DNA from: Chloroflexota bacterium
GTDB taxonomy: Bacteria > Chloroflexota > Dehalococcoidia > Lucifugimonadales > UBA3495
Assembly (NCBI GenBank): GCA_028874075.1
Contig: JAPPLU010000070.1
Span: 14,899-78,898 of the forward strand
DNA: 64,000 nucleotides
Direction: 5' to 3'
The position numbers and the translations under genes are program-made. A model generated the notes under the pieces. It saw nothing but the letters and a program-made list of their open reading frames with translations. It ran no database searches and was not told the DNA's origin. Each line of letters opens with the position of its first letter. The stretch's first letter is position 1. Of this stretch, positions 46,894-55,842 are shown piece after piece.

Positions 46894-46937
46894 AGAGCGC
46901 CTCATGCCGTGGACTTGTTCGCGGAATGAGGCGCTCT
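46894..46937 (-). terminator. Intra-operon hairpin between binding protein and permease genes
   Basis: A 12-bp perfect stem AGAGCGCCTCAT (46894-46905) / ATGAGGCGCTCT (46926-46937). It lies after the binding-protein stop codon and before the permease start. No T-run, so partial termination or 3'-end stabilisation is inferred. Confidence 0.6.
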
Positions 46938-46972
46938 CAATCCTGACCAGGAGTTTGTACACGAGCCTATGC

Positions 46973-48880
46973 TTATTGCGGCACGGTCTCTATGTATTCC
47001 AGGTGAGTATAAAAGCCGCTGATAAAGCCTGGGAAGACGTAGCTCTCGATGTATTTGGGATTGATGGCGATATCCGGCGCTACGTCGAACATGGGCAAAG
47101 CGCAGAAATTGTCGTAACAGAAATTGCCCATGTCACGCATGATGCGCGTGCGTTCGGTAGGGTTAATCGTTACGTTCAACTCTTCGATCTTGGAGTCGAG
47201 GAAGGGATCAACATAGGTGCGCACGGATCCGCAGGTGCAATAGTACGTTTCCAGGTGATAGACAGTGTAGCTGTAGCCTGCCGAACCGGACAGAGTATTG
47301 TGAATGTCCCAGGCGCGGCGAAGGGAACGAATCTTGCTCCCTTCGATGTTCGCCAGGGTGGGTTTCAAACCGATGGTTTCAAAGTCAAGCGCAATGGCCT
47401 GCCCAATGTCAATAATCTCGGGCAGAGCGGCGTTGGAATCCAGGGCCAGCGTGAACTCGAAACCGTCGGGATAGCCCGCTGCGGCCAGTAATTGTTTGGC
47501 AGCATCAGGGTCGTACCCGTACATTTCGTCCCAGCGCTCATTCCATTCAGGATTTATCAAGCCGGGCCACACGACCTCATCAAGGGCGGTAAACTTCACG
47601 TAGGAGGGTATCTGTACCTTGGCGCCGGGCAATAGCGCCTGGGCAATGGCTTCCCGGTTTACGGCCTTGGACATAGCCTGGCGGACTTCCTTGATTAGCA
47701 TCGGGTTTGTAGGGTCAAGATCGTCAGGCCTGGTATGGAAGTTACCCCAGAAGGTCCAGTGATGCTGGATTCCAGGGAATTCACCGTTCACGAACTCGAA
47801 ACCGCGGTTAGTGACCTCGTCGCGTATGGCGCGCTCGATAACCGACAGGTGAACCTGCTCCGTCAGCAATGAAGCCAACCTGGTTTGCGACTCTGCGATG
47901 GCGCGGAACTCCAACTGGTGATATTCGGGCACCACGCGCCAGTGATCGTCGGCCGCGTCGTACAGAACGTGAGAGCCTTCCACCCGCTCCACATAAGACA
48001 TGGGGCCAGTGCCTACGATCTTTTCGCCCATGCCCTCGTCGCCTACGGCGTCCCATCGGGCCTTGCTTTCCATGGGCAGGTTGCGGCGCTTGCCGAGGTT
48101 GAACAGGGCCTCGGGCAGGACGATACCGAGGTGGATAACGACCTCGTGGTCGTCGACAATTTCAACCACCTCCTCAGCGCGGGCAAGGGTGGTTGCCTCG
48201 TCGTCGCCCCTGTTGGTTCCCATTATCTTGCGCCAGGTGCTGGCGCCGCTGGGGGCGGCAGTAGGCTGCACCAGCAGCCACATGGAGTGTCGCACGTCTT
48301 CGGCGGTGAACTCCCCCCAGCCGTCCTGCCACTGGACATCCTCGCGGAGTTTAAATGTCCAGTCTTTGCCGTTGTCGGCAATGGACCATTCGGTGGCCAG
48401 TTCTGCCGTATAGCCGCCGGTCTTGTTGTCAACGCCGACCAAATATTCAAGCACGGGCCACTTGTCCAGGAACCCGCTGATGTTGACCTTGTACGAATAG
48501 TTGGAATCCCAGGACTGGCCACCGACGGCGATGGCTACCTTTTCCAGGCGCTCGGAAACGGCCTTGGCCTCCACGACCTGGGCCGGTATGGGCGTGGGAA
48601 TTACGACCCGCTCCACTATTTTTTCGGAAGGAATCTCCTTAATAATCTCCTTCTCTACTGTTACCTCGACGGGCACTTCTCGGATAACCTGCTTTTCAAT
48701 TTCAACAGGTACTTCCTTTACAACCTCTCTCTGTACCTCCACCTCAAGGGGCACTTCCTTAATTACTTCTTTCTCCACGACCGTTGGGGCGGCGGAACCG
48801 CAACCCACGACCAGAACGAGGATGAAAGCTAAAGAGAAACTCAGTATAAATCTGCTTTGACCAATCAGTCCGTTAGCCAA
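46973..48880 (-). CDS. Oligopeptide-type ABC substrate-binding lipoprotein, second system
   Basis: Solute-binding protein family 5 (DppA/OppA type), 635 aa from a TTG at 48880 with GGGAGG seven bases upstream; an in-frame ATG at 48937 lies before that site. Signal peptide with lipobox LVVGC (about Cys26). Residues about 35-90 are a charged repeat of VEKEVIKEVP / KEVPVEIEK units, commonly seen after the lipid anchor in Chloroflexota binding proteins and probably a stalk. The ligand domains begin near TAELATEWSIADNGKDWTFKLREDVQWQDG (about 145-175), the family signature. It delivers an unknown solute to the two permeases downstream. Confidence 0.92.
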   Translation of the reverse strand: MANGLIGQSRFILSFSLAFILVLVVGCGSAAPTVVEKEVIKEVPLEVEVQREVVKEVPVEIEKQVIREVPVEVTVEKEIIKEIPSEKIVERVVIPTPIPAQVVEAKAVSERLEKVAIAVGGQSWDSNYSYKVNISGFLDKWPVLEYLVGVDNKTGGYTAELATEWSIADNGKDWTFKLREDVQWQDGWGEFTAEDVRHSMWLLVQPTAAPSGASTWRKIMGTNRGDDEATTLARAEEVVEIVDDHEVVIHLGIVLPEALFNLGKRRNLPMESKARWDAVGDEGMGEKIVGTGPMSYVERVEGSHVLYDAADDHWRVVPEYHQLEFRAIAESQTRLASLLTEQVHLSVIERAIRDEVTNRGFEFVNGEFPGIQHHWTFWGNFHTRPDDLDPTNPMLIKEVRQAMSKAVNREAIAQALLPGAKVQIPSYVKFTALDEVVWPGLINPEWNERWDEMYGYDPDAAKQLLAAAGYPDGFEFTLALDSNAALPEIIDIGQAIALDFETIGLKPTLANIEGSKIRSLRRAWDIHNTLSGSAGYSYTVYHLETYYCTCGSVRTYVDPFLDSKIEELNVTINPTERTRIMRDMGNFCYDNFCALPMFDVAPDIAINPKYIESYVFPGFISGFYTHLEYIETVPQ

Positions 48881-48996
48881 GAACCACCTCCCGCTAAAAT
48901 GCCTGTTTGGGCCCAATGGAACAAACCTGCCTGGCAACCTTCAATTCAGGAACATCACTGCCCTGGATTGCCGCCAAACCCGGCTCAATTTGGCAG

Positions 48997-49025
48997 AGTA
49001 TAGGTTTCATAAAATCAGGTGTCAA
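48997..49025 (-). promoter_or_regulatory. Sigma70-type promoter of the second ABC operon
   Basis: On the minus strand a perfect TTGACA (49025-49020), a 17-base spacer and TATACT (49002-48997, one mismatch), 117 bases upstream of the TTG start. Confidence 0.75.
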
Positions 49026-49081
49026 ACGAACGAGGAAAGGGGCTTGTCCATTGCTGCCTGGTTGCGAAAAACAGCAGTATT

Positions 49082-49116
49082 AGGGCCCAAACCGACGCGG
49101 AGTCGAAATGGGCCCT
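49082..49116 (-). terminator. Hairpin after the small cupin-like gene
   Basis: AGGGCCCA (49082-49089) pairs with TGGGCCCT (49109-49116), with inner CGAC/GTCG pairing. It lies between the cupin-like gene and the promoter of the ABC operon. Confidence 0.5.
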
Positions 49117-49147
49117 CGTCTATCTGGTAATCAAATGGCCGCGGGTT

Positions 49148-49489
49148 CTAAAGGTCTTCCGCCGGGGTAACCTGGAGGGTGATGTTGTAGCCGTCGGGGT
49201 AGGTGGTGGTGTGCCCTTTGCCAGTCAAGTCCTCAATTAGGCGGACATCGCCGGGGTTAAAGGTCTGGGATGTGCCGTCGCTGAGGCCGATAATGGTCCG
49301 GCCCACAATGCCCACCTGCCAGCGGCGGCGCGGGGCTGGGTGGTAGTCGGAGAAATACCCGGGTTCCCGCTGGGAAACGCTGAACTCCATTCGGGCCCCT
49401 TCCAGCCGTATTTCCTTGATGGCATCCTCGGACAGTTCGTCGATGTGGGTCTCGCCGTCTTCGCCCGTGTACATCCTGTAAACGCCCAT
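49148..49489 (-). CDS. Small cupin-like protein
   Basis: A 113-aa protein that looks like a single cupin-type beta barrel. The pattern is PGYFSDYHPAPRRRWQVGIVGRTIIGLSDGTSQTFNPGDVRLIEDLTGKGHTTTYP across about residues 43-98: a first strand pair with H50, a G-x5-G-x2-Q/F-NPGDV turn that matches the second cupin motif (G(D/E)V), and a late GH (about H92) that could complete a metal site. Function unknown. GAGGAG lies before the ATG. It is upstream of the aldo/keto reductase end on the same strand, but a gap with no clear promoter separates them. Confidence 0.7.
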   Translation of the reverse strand: MGVYRMYTGEDGETHIDELSEDAIKEIRLEGARMEFSVSQREPGYFSDYHPAPRRRWQVGIVGRTIIGLSDGTSQTFNPGDVRLIEDLTGKGHTTTYPDGYNITLQVTPAEDL

Positions 49490-49616
49490 GGCTTTCGCTC
49501 CTCATCAGTTACGTTTTGGCGCCTGGCCGGCGGCGTGCCCAATGGCTATGGCCCTGGCAACGCCAACTTCCCCAAAATACCTGCGGCGCAACGCCGCTGG
49601 CAGTGTATCACAGGGA

Positions 49617-50624
49617 TCAGATCGCGAACCTGCGGCTGTAGGCGTTTTCCAGTTGCCGCAATATTTCCTCCGGGAAGGAAGGCAGGTCGGAGCAGGCCGC
49701 CGCTTCCTCCACCTCGGCAATAGACTTGAACCCGGGCGCCGTGGTAGCGATATCCGAATTGTCCAGGCAGAAGCGCAGGGCGGCCTGCGACAGGGTTAGG
49801 TAGTGTTCCGCCAACAGCGGCCGGATGGCCTGAGCCCTGGCGTGGTCTCGGCCCACTTCTGTATCCGGCGCGGTCTCACGGTCCAACCGGTCTGCCAGCG
49901 CTCCGGCGGCGTGGGATCGAATGCCAATGACGCCCACCTGGTTGGCTTGGGCAATGGGGAGAGACTGGCCCTGGTCCTGGTTGTCAAAACCCGGGGGAGG
50001 AACGGAAACGGCAGTGCGGTTCAGCAGGTTGTAGAGAATCTGCGCGGTGTCAAACAGGCCACTGGTAAGGATTTCGCTTACGGCTCTTCGATCGCCATCC
50101 CAGGCGGTAATGCCGATGAACCTCACTTTACCCTCCCGCGCCACCTGCTTCATTGCCTCGCCCAGGGCCAGGCAGTCTTCTTTATTCAAGAGAAGGGCGT
50201 ACCGCGGCGGCGGGCCCACTGCAGCCACGTACTGGCCGCGTTCGGCGCCCACCTGGTGGTGGACCTGGATGATATCAACGTAGTCCGTGCCCAAGCGGGC
50301 CAGGCTTTGTTCCACTGAATTGCGGACGGCTGAGACCATATTGTCGCCGCTGGACCGGTCGTCTTCCTGCTGGAGCCTGACCTTCGTGGCGATGATGGCT
50401 TCCTGCCGCTGGCCGGCCAGGCCTTTGCCCAGGTTTTCCTCCGACCTTCCGCCGCCGTACATGGGCGACGTGTCAAAGAAGTTAATTCCGAGATGAAGGG
50501 CCCGCTGAACGGCACGGATACACTCCTCGTCGGTGGTGGGGCCCCAGACGTGGCCGATACCGGCGCCGCCGAAACCAACTTCGGATACTTGCAGGCCAGT
50601 ACGGCCCAGGGTTCGATATTTCAA
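49617..50624 (-). CDS. Aldo/keto reductase
   Basis: A 335-aa NADPH-dependent TIM-barrel reductase. The TTG at 50624 (MKYRTLGRTGLQVSEVGFGG) is preceded by GGAGGAG and begins at the family's usual N terminus; the in-frame ATG at 50714 adds an unrelated 30 residues. Catalytic tetrad: D in FFDTSPMYGGGRSEENLG (about D49 and Y54), K in AIIATKVRL (about 77) and H in QVHHQV (about 115). The cofactor part SQAALRFCLDNSDIATTAPGFKSIAEVEEA ends it. Related to the AKR4/11-like perchlorate reductase-annotated group; substrate unknown. Separated by about 150 bp from the HpcH/HpaI gene. Confidence 0.9.
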   Translation of the reverse strand: MKYRTLGRTGLQVSEVGFGGAGIGHVWGPTTDEECIRAVQRALHLGINFFDTSPMYGGGRSEENLGKGLAGQRQEAIIATKVRLQQEDDRSSGDNMVSAVRNSVEQSLARLGTDYVDIIQVHHQVGAERGQYVAAVGPPPRYALLLNKEDCLALGEAMKQVAREGKVRFIGITAWDGDRRAVSEILTSGLFDTAQILYNLLNRTAVSVPPPGFDNQDQGQSLPIAQANQVGVIGIRSHAAGALADRLDRETAPDTEVGRDHARAQAIRPLLAEHYLTLSQAALRFCLDNSDIATTAPGFKSIAEVEEAAACSDLPSFPEEILRQLENAYSRRFAI

Positions 50625-50719
50625 TGCTCCTCCGTGTTGCTTGTTTGGTGAGTAAACTGATATTTGCCGGCCGCCTCTCCGCGCACACGGATTGGCGACG
50701 GATCTACAGGGCAACAGAA

Positions 50720-50744
50720 AGCGCTTGCCAGACCGGCAAGCGCT
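50720..50744 (-). terminator. Intrinsic terminator after the HpcH/HpaI gene
   Basis: A 10-bp perfect stem AGCGCTTGCC (50720-50729) / GGCAAGCGCT (50735-50744); the minus-strand transcript continues with TTTCTGTT. It separates the aldolase gene from the aldo/keto reductase. Confidence 0.7.
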
Positions 50745-50773
50745 GGTGTGTTTGGTAGCCCTATTGCAAAGGG

Positions 50774-51559
50774 TTACTGCATGCCTGTCTCAGCGGCCGA
50801 TGACCGCATGGCGTTGAGGTAGTCCACGCTGGACGTCTGGAGCAGGGTTCCGACGTTGCCGTGGAAGTACTGGACCCCCATGCCAAGGAACTTGGGCACC
50901 AGGTTGTCGGGGCAGCTTACGCCGGCAACGCGGCCTGCTTCGCGGATGATCCGGACTCCCTTCTCCATCTGGGCCTGCACTTCCGGGTGGGTGTTCTGAC
51001 CGGGATACCCCATGGACTGGGAAAGGTCGCCGGAACCAATGAAGAACACGTCTACACCGTCCACCGTTACCAGCTCCTCCAGGTTATCGATGGCCTCCTC
51101 CTCTTCCAGCATAAGGCAGACCAGGGTGTTGGCGTTGGCGTCCTTTACGTAATCGGAGGTAGAACCTTCAAACCCGTAACCGGCGGGTCGGCCCCGGCTG
51201 AATATGCCCCGGTGACCGTCCGGGTAGTACTTGACTGCGTCGACGGCGGCCCGAGCCTCCTCTGCGGTGTTGACGTGGGGCACCTGCACACCCCACGCTC
51301 CCCGATCCAAAAAGGGCGCGATTATTTCGGGCTTGTTTGCCACGGGCCGGACAATGGGGGCAATGCCGCTGAGTTCGGCGGCCCGTACCATGTCCTCGGA
51401 ATTGTCCACGGTAATTGAGCCGTGTTCGTTATCGATGAGCACCCAGTCAAAGCCCAGGGCGCCCAGCATCTCCACCACCGGGGCCGAAGGAAAGGTAATC
51501 ATCACGCCGAAAACGGCCTTCCCCGCCTCCAGCTTTTGCTTAAGGGTATTCTCCCGCAT
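50774..51559 (-). CDS. HpcH/HpaI aldolase family protein
   Basis: A 261-aa class II pyruvate aldolase of the HpaI / 2-dehydro-3-deoxyglucarate aldolase family. The ATG at 51559 has AGGAGAGGAG five bases upstream; the start at 51610 is inside the preceding gene. Motifs: GAFVTLPS-like VFGVMITFPSAPVVEMLGALGFDWVLIDNEHG (about 15-46, with E/H of the active site), WGVQVPHVNTAEEARAAVDAVKYYP (about 93-117) and VDVFFIGSGDLSQSMGYPGQ (about 162-181, acidic metal ligands). It would cleave or form a C-C bond using pyruvate or a similar keto acid. One base separates it from the upstream membrane-protein stop codon, so translation is coupled. Confidence 0.9.
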   Translation of the reverse strand: MRENTLKQKLEAGKAVFGVMITFPSAPVVEMLGALGFDWVLIDNEHGSITVDNSEDMVRAAELSGIAPIVRPVANKPEIIAPFLDRGAWGVQVPHVNTAEEARAAVDAVKYYPDGHRGIFSRGRPAGYGFEGSTSDYVKDANANTLVCLMLEEEEAIDNLEELVTVDGVDVFFIGSGDLSQSMGYPGQNTHPEVQAQMEKGVRIIREAGRVAGVSCPDNLVPKFLGMGVQYFHGNVGTLLQTSSVDYLNAMRSSAAETGMQ

Positions 51560-51560
51560 G

Positions 51561-52109
51561 TCAGCTCCTCTCCTGCAGGCCTCGGCGGACCCCGGTTGCG
51601 TCTTCGTCATTAAAAGTGATCCGGCTTGGTTCCGACTCCGGAAGCCGGTACAGGCCCACTACGTATCGCCTCGATATCGTGCCGGCAATTATGCCCGCGA
51701 TGGTTGATAACCCGGCCGCAGTCGCACCCGCCAGGGCTGCCAACGGCCTGGTCTCCATTGCCTGCCCGTCAACGCTGTTCATCTGGATGATGGCGAAAAA
51801 GATGCCCAGGGCAATTCCGGCCACAAGGGCAATTGCGGCGCCAATGATCAGGCCCCGGTATTTCTCGAAAACACCGCGGTTGCTCTGCCAGAACAAAGAC
51901 TCGGAGATTATTACTACCCCGGCTCCCGTAAGTATCCCAATAATTCCCCACCCGACGGCTTCGCCGGTAAGAACCGGCGGCAGGTGCCGGGGATTGGGTT
52001 CGATATAGAGCCAAAGCAAGCTCAACTGTGCCGCAAGGGGAACCACGGCAATGCAGATCGCCACGACTGCCAGAACAAAGAGGCCCGCTACCAGCTTATT
52101 GTCATTCAA
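51561..52109 (-). CDS. Predicted four-helix membrane protein
   Basis: A 182-aa protein of unknown family. TTG start with GAGGACAG upstream. Four hydrophobic segments: VAGLFVLAVVAICIAVVPLAA (about 7-27), VGWGIIGILTGAGVVIISES (about 53-72), GLIIGAAIALVAGIALGIFFAI (about 86-107) and LAALAGATAAGLSTIAGIIAG (about 124-144), then a basic cytoplasmic tail. The second, third and fourth are glycine/alanine rich. Its stop codon is one base from the HpaI start, so they form an operon; a role in uptake or efflux of the aldolase substrate is only a guess. Confidence 0.7.
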   Translation of the reverse strand: MNDNKLVAGLFVLAVVAICIAVVPLAAQLSLLWLYIEPNPRHLPPVLTGEAVGWGIIGILTGAGVVIISESLFWQSNRGVFEKYRGLIIGAAIALVAGIALGIFFAIIQMNSVDGQAMETRPLAALAGATAAGLSTIAGIIAGTISRRYVVGLYRLPESEPSRITFNDEDATGVRRGLQERS

Positions 52110-52608
52110 AGTCTGTCCTCAAAAGACGCCGGGTCGGCGTCGAATTCATCCTGAAACTTACCCAGTAAACGTACGTTCCCTACTGCAGATAATAATATTA
52201 CCAATAGTACGGGTGGTCAATTATCTTGTAGAGCAATGTGAGTTACCTTAAGACATCAATCCGTTTGTATGACAGGTAACGTCAAATGATGCCTGTAAAA
52301 CGTAGAAATATTCCTGTCCGACTGCAAGGTTAACGCAATAATATGCCGGATATAGTGGTCATTTGTGAAATTTGTAACTATTGACAGCCCAAAACCGTGT
52401 GTTTATATTGCTCTGGTTTGCGAATCCGCCCCAGATATGGGCGGACAGGTTTGTATTTGAACTGGCTCAAATGGCCTTTATCCATATCCCTAACTTGTAA
52501 GAGGAGGTGGATTGCACTGTATCTATACCGATGGCCTAGTCCTTTGCCAGCGTTTTAGCTGGAACTCGGACTGTGAGTGTACCCTGAATGATTTGGAGGA
52601 AATTCAAA
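52110..52608. other. Long intergenic leader before the third ABC system
   Basis: About 500 bp, AT-rich compared with its surroundings, between divergent genes. It holds the promoter at 52381-52409, leaving a 5' leader of about 190 bases. No riboswitch motif or gene was recognised in the leader. Confidence 0.5.
52381..52409 (+). promoter_or_regulatory. Strong sigma70-type promoter of the third ABC system
   Basis: Perfect TTGACA (52381-52386), a 17-base spacer and TATATT (52404-52409, one mismatch). The start codon of the binding-protein gene is 200 bases downstream. Confidence 0.75.
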
Positions 52609-54480
52609 ATGCCCAACCACTGGTATAAGAATCCCAGGGCCCTGGTAATGGTGCCTGTGCTGGCGATTCTGGCTTTGGCAGCCGTGGCTTGCGGCGCCGC
52701 CGCCACCGCCACTCCGGTTCCAACGGCAGCGCCCACCGCCGCTCCGGAGGCGATGGCCGAGCCGACGGCAGTGCCCGAAGCCATGGCTGAGCCGTCCGGC
52801 GAAACCATGGACAAGCCCGAGACCATGGACATGATGGAAATGTCCGACGTGGTGCCCATTCCGCAGCACGTTGCTGACTTTTATGGCGAGGTCACGTACG
52901 GCGGGACCCTGCGCATTAACTATGAAGACCCCCTTGAACACGCCAACGCCTGGGGCGCCGGTTCCGGCGTAACCGACCGGTATCGCATGCCCACCGGCGC
53001 TTTGCTGGTTATGGAAAACCCCTACGATTCCGGCGCGCCCATTATTCCTGACCTGGCCGAGAGCTGGGAACTGGCCGAAGGGCTGGACGCCATCACCTTC
53101 AACTTCCGCGAAGGCACCACCTGGCACAATGGCGACGCCTTCACTTGCGAAGATGCGCGGTTCTCCTTTGAGACCATGCGGACCGGCGAAGGAATCACCG
53201 CCAGCTACATGCAGAGTCGCCTGGCCAACGTGGATACCTTCACCTGCGCTGACGACATGACATTTGAGATGAAGTTCACCGGACCCAGCGGTGAGTCCGT
53301 TCTGCTGCTCCCCATCGCCAACCGCCGCGCCCAGATTTTCAACAAGGCCTGGTTTGAGGCCGGTGGCGAAGATGTCATGTTCCAGGATGTTTCCGTTGGC
53401 CTGGGCCCCTTCATGTGGCGGGAAGGCCAGCAGGTAGGAATAGATACCCAGTACTTCGACAAGAACCCCAACTACTACTTCCCCGGCTTGCCCTACGTGG
53501 ACGAGCTGGTCATCAACGGCATCCTGGACGAGTCCACCCAGCAGGCCACCCAGTTGGCCCACCAGACCGACTGGCACTGGGTCCGCAATTGGGGCCAGTA
53601 CCAGTCCTATGTGGACCACGACCAGATCATGACCGTGATTCGCGCCACCCGCGGTAATTTCCGCCTGTGGATTAACGCCCGTAACGCCCCCTTTGACAAT
53701 GTCAAGGTGCGACAGGCAGTGGTAATGGCAATTGACCGTGACGCCGCTATTCAGGTACTGCAGGACGGCCATGGCGCCGCCGGCGGCTTCGGTTATGCTC
53801 CCGGCAGCCCCTGGGAACTGTCCCAGGAACAGCTTTGCTCGGTGCCCGGCTGGTGCGTAACCGACGATATGGAATCCGTCCGTGCCGAAGTAAAGTCCAT
53901 CCTCGAAGGTGAAGGCTTCGACTTCGAAAAGACCTACTCTTTTACTGTGGAATCGGACGCTCAGGTACAGGCAAGGGCCACCTTCCTGCAAGAGCAGCTC
54001 CGCCTGGTCGGTATCCAGACCGATTTTGACCTGGTAGAGACCATCGCCTACCGCGAACAGGAACAGAGTGGTACCTGGGGCGACCTGAAGCCCGGCAACA
54101 GCACCGTTACCGCGGACGACCCCAACGCGGGCGTGGCCGGTTTCCTCCGCTGCGACTCCGCTGGCAACTATTGGACTCCCAATGGTCCTTGCAACCAGTC
54201 CATAGTGGACCTGCTGGACCAGGCCCAGACCGAACTCGACCCGGCCAAGCGCTTGGCGCTAGCTCAAGAGATCGAACTGGCAGCCATGATGGAGTACGGT
54301 TCCTTCCCGGTTTACTGGGAACAGGAAGCTGTTTCCTTCTGGCCCGAGGTCAACGGTTACTCCCACTTCCCTGCGCCCAACGGATCCTTCCTCAAGTTCA
54401 TGCACCTGTGGATCGACCCTGCGGACAAGGACAACACCGGCAATGCCGGCCAGATTTCCGGCGTACCGGGAGGAGCCTAA
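52609..54480 (+). CDS. Oligopeptide-type ABC substrate-binding lipoprotein, third system
   Basis: Solute-binding protein family 5, 623 aa. The ATG at 52609 is preceded by GGAGGAA; an ATG at 52588 lies before that site. Signal peptide and lipobox LAAVAC (Cys28), then an Ala/Thr/Pro stalk with MAEPTAVPEAMAEP repeats (about 45-75). The binding domain starts at GEVTYGGTLRINYEDP (about 96-111), with LAESWELAEGLDAITFNFREGTTWHNGDAFTCEDARFSFE (about 147-186) matching the family signature. Its codon use is rich in NNC and looks highly expressed, as is usual for binding proteins. Permease genes follow after a hairpin and a separate promoter. Confidence 0.93.
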   Translation: MPNHWYKNPRALVMVPVLAILALAAVACGAAATATPVPTAAPTAAPEAMAEPTAVPEAMAEPSGETMDKPETMDMMEMSDVVPIPQHVADFYGEVTYGGTLRINYEDPLEHANAWGAGSGVTDRYRMPTGALLVMENPYDSGAPIIPDLAESWELAEGLDAITFNFREGTTWHNGDAFTCEDARFSFETMRTGEGITASYMQSRLANVDTFTCADDMTFEMKFTGPSGESVLLLPIANRRAQIFNKAWFEAGGEDVMFQDVSVGLGPFMWREGQQVGIDTQYFDKNPNYYFPGLPYVDELVINGILDESTQQATQLAHQTDWHWVRNWGQYQSYVDHDQIMTVIRATRGNFRLWINARNAPFDNVKVRQAVVMAIDRDAAIQVLQDGHGAAGGFGYAPGSPWELSQEQLCSVPGWCVTDDMESVRAEVKSILEGEGFDFEKTYSFTVESDAQVQARATFLQEQLRLVGIQTDFDLVETIAYREQEQSGTWGDLKPGNSTVTADDPNAGVAGFLRCDSAGNYWTPNGPCNQSIVDLLDQAQTELDPAKRLALAQEIELAAMMEYGSFPVYWEQEAVSFWPEVNGYSHFPAPNGSFLKFMHLWIDPADKDNTGNAGQISGVPGGA

Positions 54481-54521
54481 CCGTTAAGGTTGGCGTAAAT
54501 TAAAGCTGGAACCCATTACTA

Positions 54522-54556
54522 GGCGGGCCGCCCATTCTAAGGATGGGTGGCCCACC
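54522..54556 (+). terminator. Hairpin after the third binding-protein gene
   Basis: GGCGGGCCGCCCAT (54522-54535) pairs with ATGGGTGGCCCACC (54543-54556) with one mismatch and one G-T pair, then TTG. It probably ends or attenuates transcription before the permease genes. Confidence 0.65.
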
Positions 54557-54674
54557 TTGTAGGGGCACCAAAAAAGTGGTTCCCAAAAGCCCCGACAAGC
54601 TATCGATTATCGTAATATTGCCAGGATAGTATTATCCCTATTCGAGAAATTTCCGGCATTATCGACAAAAGCCC

Positions 54675-54702
54675 TTGCAACCAGCAATATTTGTCATATA
54701 AT
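54675..54702 (+). promoter_or_regulatory. Sigma70-type promoter of the third permease pair
   Basis: TTGCAA (54675-54680), a 16-base spacer and a perfect TATAAT (54697-54702), 112 bases upstream of the first permease start. Confidence 0.65.
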
Positions 54703-54813
54703 TTCGTGAAACCAGGCGAGTCGGTACGCCGTATTACCTGGCATCCCGATAGCGACTTCCTGACATGCTAAACCGGCACAGCTTTTTTTGGGCTCCGGAG
54801 AGGTGTTAACGGC

Positions 54814-55779
54814 ATGAGAACATACCTGATAAAGCGACTACTGCTTTTCATACCGACGGCGTTCGGTGTATCGATTTTTATCTTCATAATGCTGCATACC
54901 ATCCCTGGGGACTATGCCACGGCGCTGCTGCTGGGTGGTGAACCAGGGGAGGCCTACGACGCCAGCTCCGAGCAGTTTGAGAAGATCAGGGAACAATTGG
55001 GGCTGCAAGGCTCTTTGCCCCAGCAATACGCCCGGTGGCTGGGCAATTTCTTCCAGGGCGACTTCGGAATTTCCTGGACCAACCGGAAGCCGGTGTGGGA
55101 TCGCATGGCGCCCAGGATCTTCCTCAGTTTCGAGCTGGGGTTCCTGGCAGTCAGCATTGCCATGGTCCTGGGCACAATAGGCGGAGTAATTTCCGCCGTG
55201 CGCCAGGACACGTGGGTTGACTATTTGTTGCGTGGCAGCAGCATGACGCTGCAGGCCATGCCCGGGTTCTGGGTTGCCCTGATGGTAATTGCCGGCCTGG
55301 TGGCCATCTGGGGGTGGAAGCCGCCTATTGAATACCGGCACCTTTGGGATGACCCCGTGCGTAACCTGTCGGTGCTGTTGTTGCCGGCGTTCCTGGTAGG
55401 CCTGCGGAGTTCCGCAGAGATCCTGCGCATGACCCGCTCGTCAGTGTTGGAAGTGCTGAGGGAGGATTACGTGCGAACCGCTGAGGCCAAGGGTCTCTAC
55501 CGGTCCAGGGTGCTGGGGCAGCACGTGCTGCGGAACGCGCTTCTGCCCGTAACTACCCTGGCCGGTTTTGAAGTAGTTTTCCTGATGAGCGGTCAGGTCA
55601 TTATCGAACAGGTGTTTAACCTGCACGGTATTGGCAAGCTGTTCATCCAGGGTGTGGCCGCTCGTGACTACCCGGTGGTGCAGGCCATAGTAATGTTCAT
55701 CGCCCTGGTGGTGTTGCTGGCCAACCTGGTGGTTGACGTGATGTACGCGTGGCTGGACCCAAGGATCCGCTACGAGTAA
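54814..55779 (+). CDS. Oligopeptide-type ABC transporter permease (DppB/OppB family), third system
   Basis: A 321-aa DppB-like permease with GGAGAGG upstream of the ATG. N-terminal helix LLLFIPTAFGVSIFIFIMLHTIPGD (about 9-33), five further membrane segments, the EAA loop REDYVRTAEAKGLYRSRVLGQHVLRNALLPVTTLAGFE (about 216-253) and the DPRIRYE tail. It is more distant from the other two DppB-like proteins (a 14-residue longer periplasmic region near WGWKPPIEYRHLWDDP), so the third system likely has a different ligand. The DppC partner follows after 63 bp. Confidence 0.93.
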   Translation: MRTYLIKRLLLFIPTAFGVSIFIFIMLHTIPGDYATALLLGGEPGEAYDASSEQFEKIREQLGLQGSLPQQYARWLGNFFQGDFGISWTNRKPVWDRMAPRIFLSFELGFLAVSIAMVLGTIGGVISAVRQDTWVDYLLRGSSMTLQAMPGFWVALMVIAGLVAIWGWKPPIEYRHLWDDPVRNLSVLLLPAFLVGLRSSAEILRMTRSSVLEVLREDYVRTAEAKGLYRSRVLGQHVLRNALLPVTTLAGFEVVFLMSGQVIIEQVFNLHGIGKLFIQGVAARDYPVVQAIVMFIALVVLLANLVVDVMYAWLDPRIRYE

Positions 55780-55842
55780 AAGTCTGCGCTCTTATTTCCA
55801 GGCGGGTAAAGGGTTCAAGCCCGTTTTATCAGAGGAAATGAT

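Noticed and set aside
46973..46990. Frameshift in the second binding protein
   Set aside because: The frame is continuous from lipobox to C terminus and the length is normal for the family.
52555..53991. 478-codon minus-strand frame
   Set aside because: Antisense to the third binding-protein gene, which has a signal peptide, lipobox and promoter.
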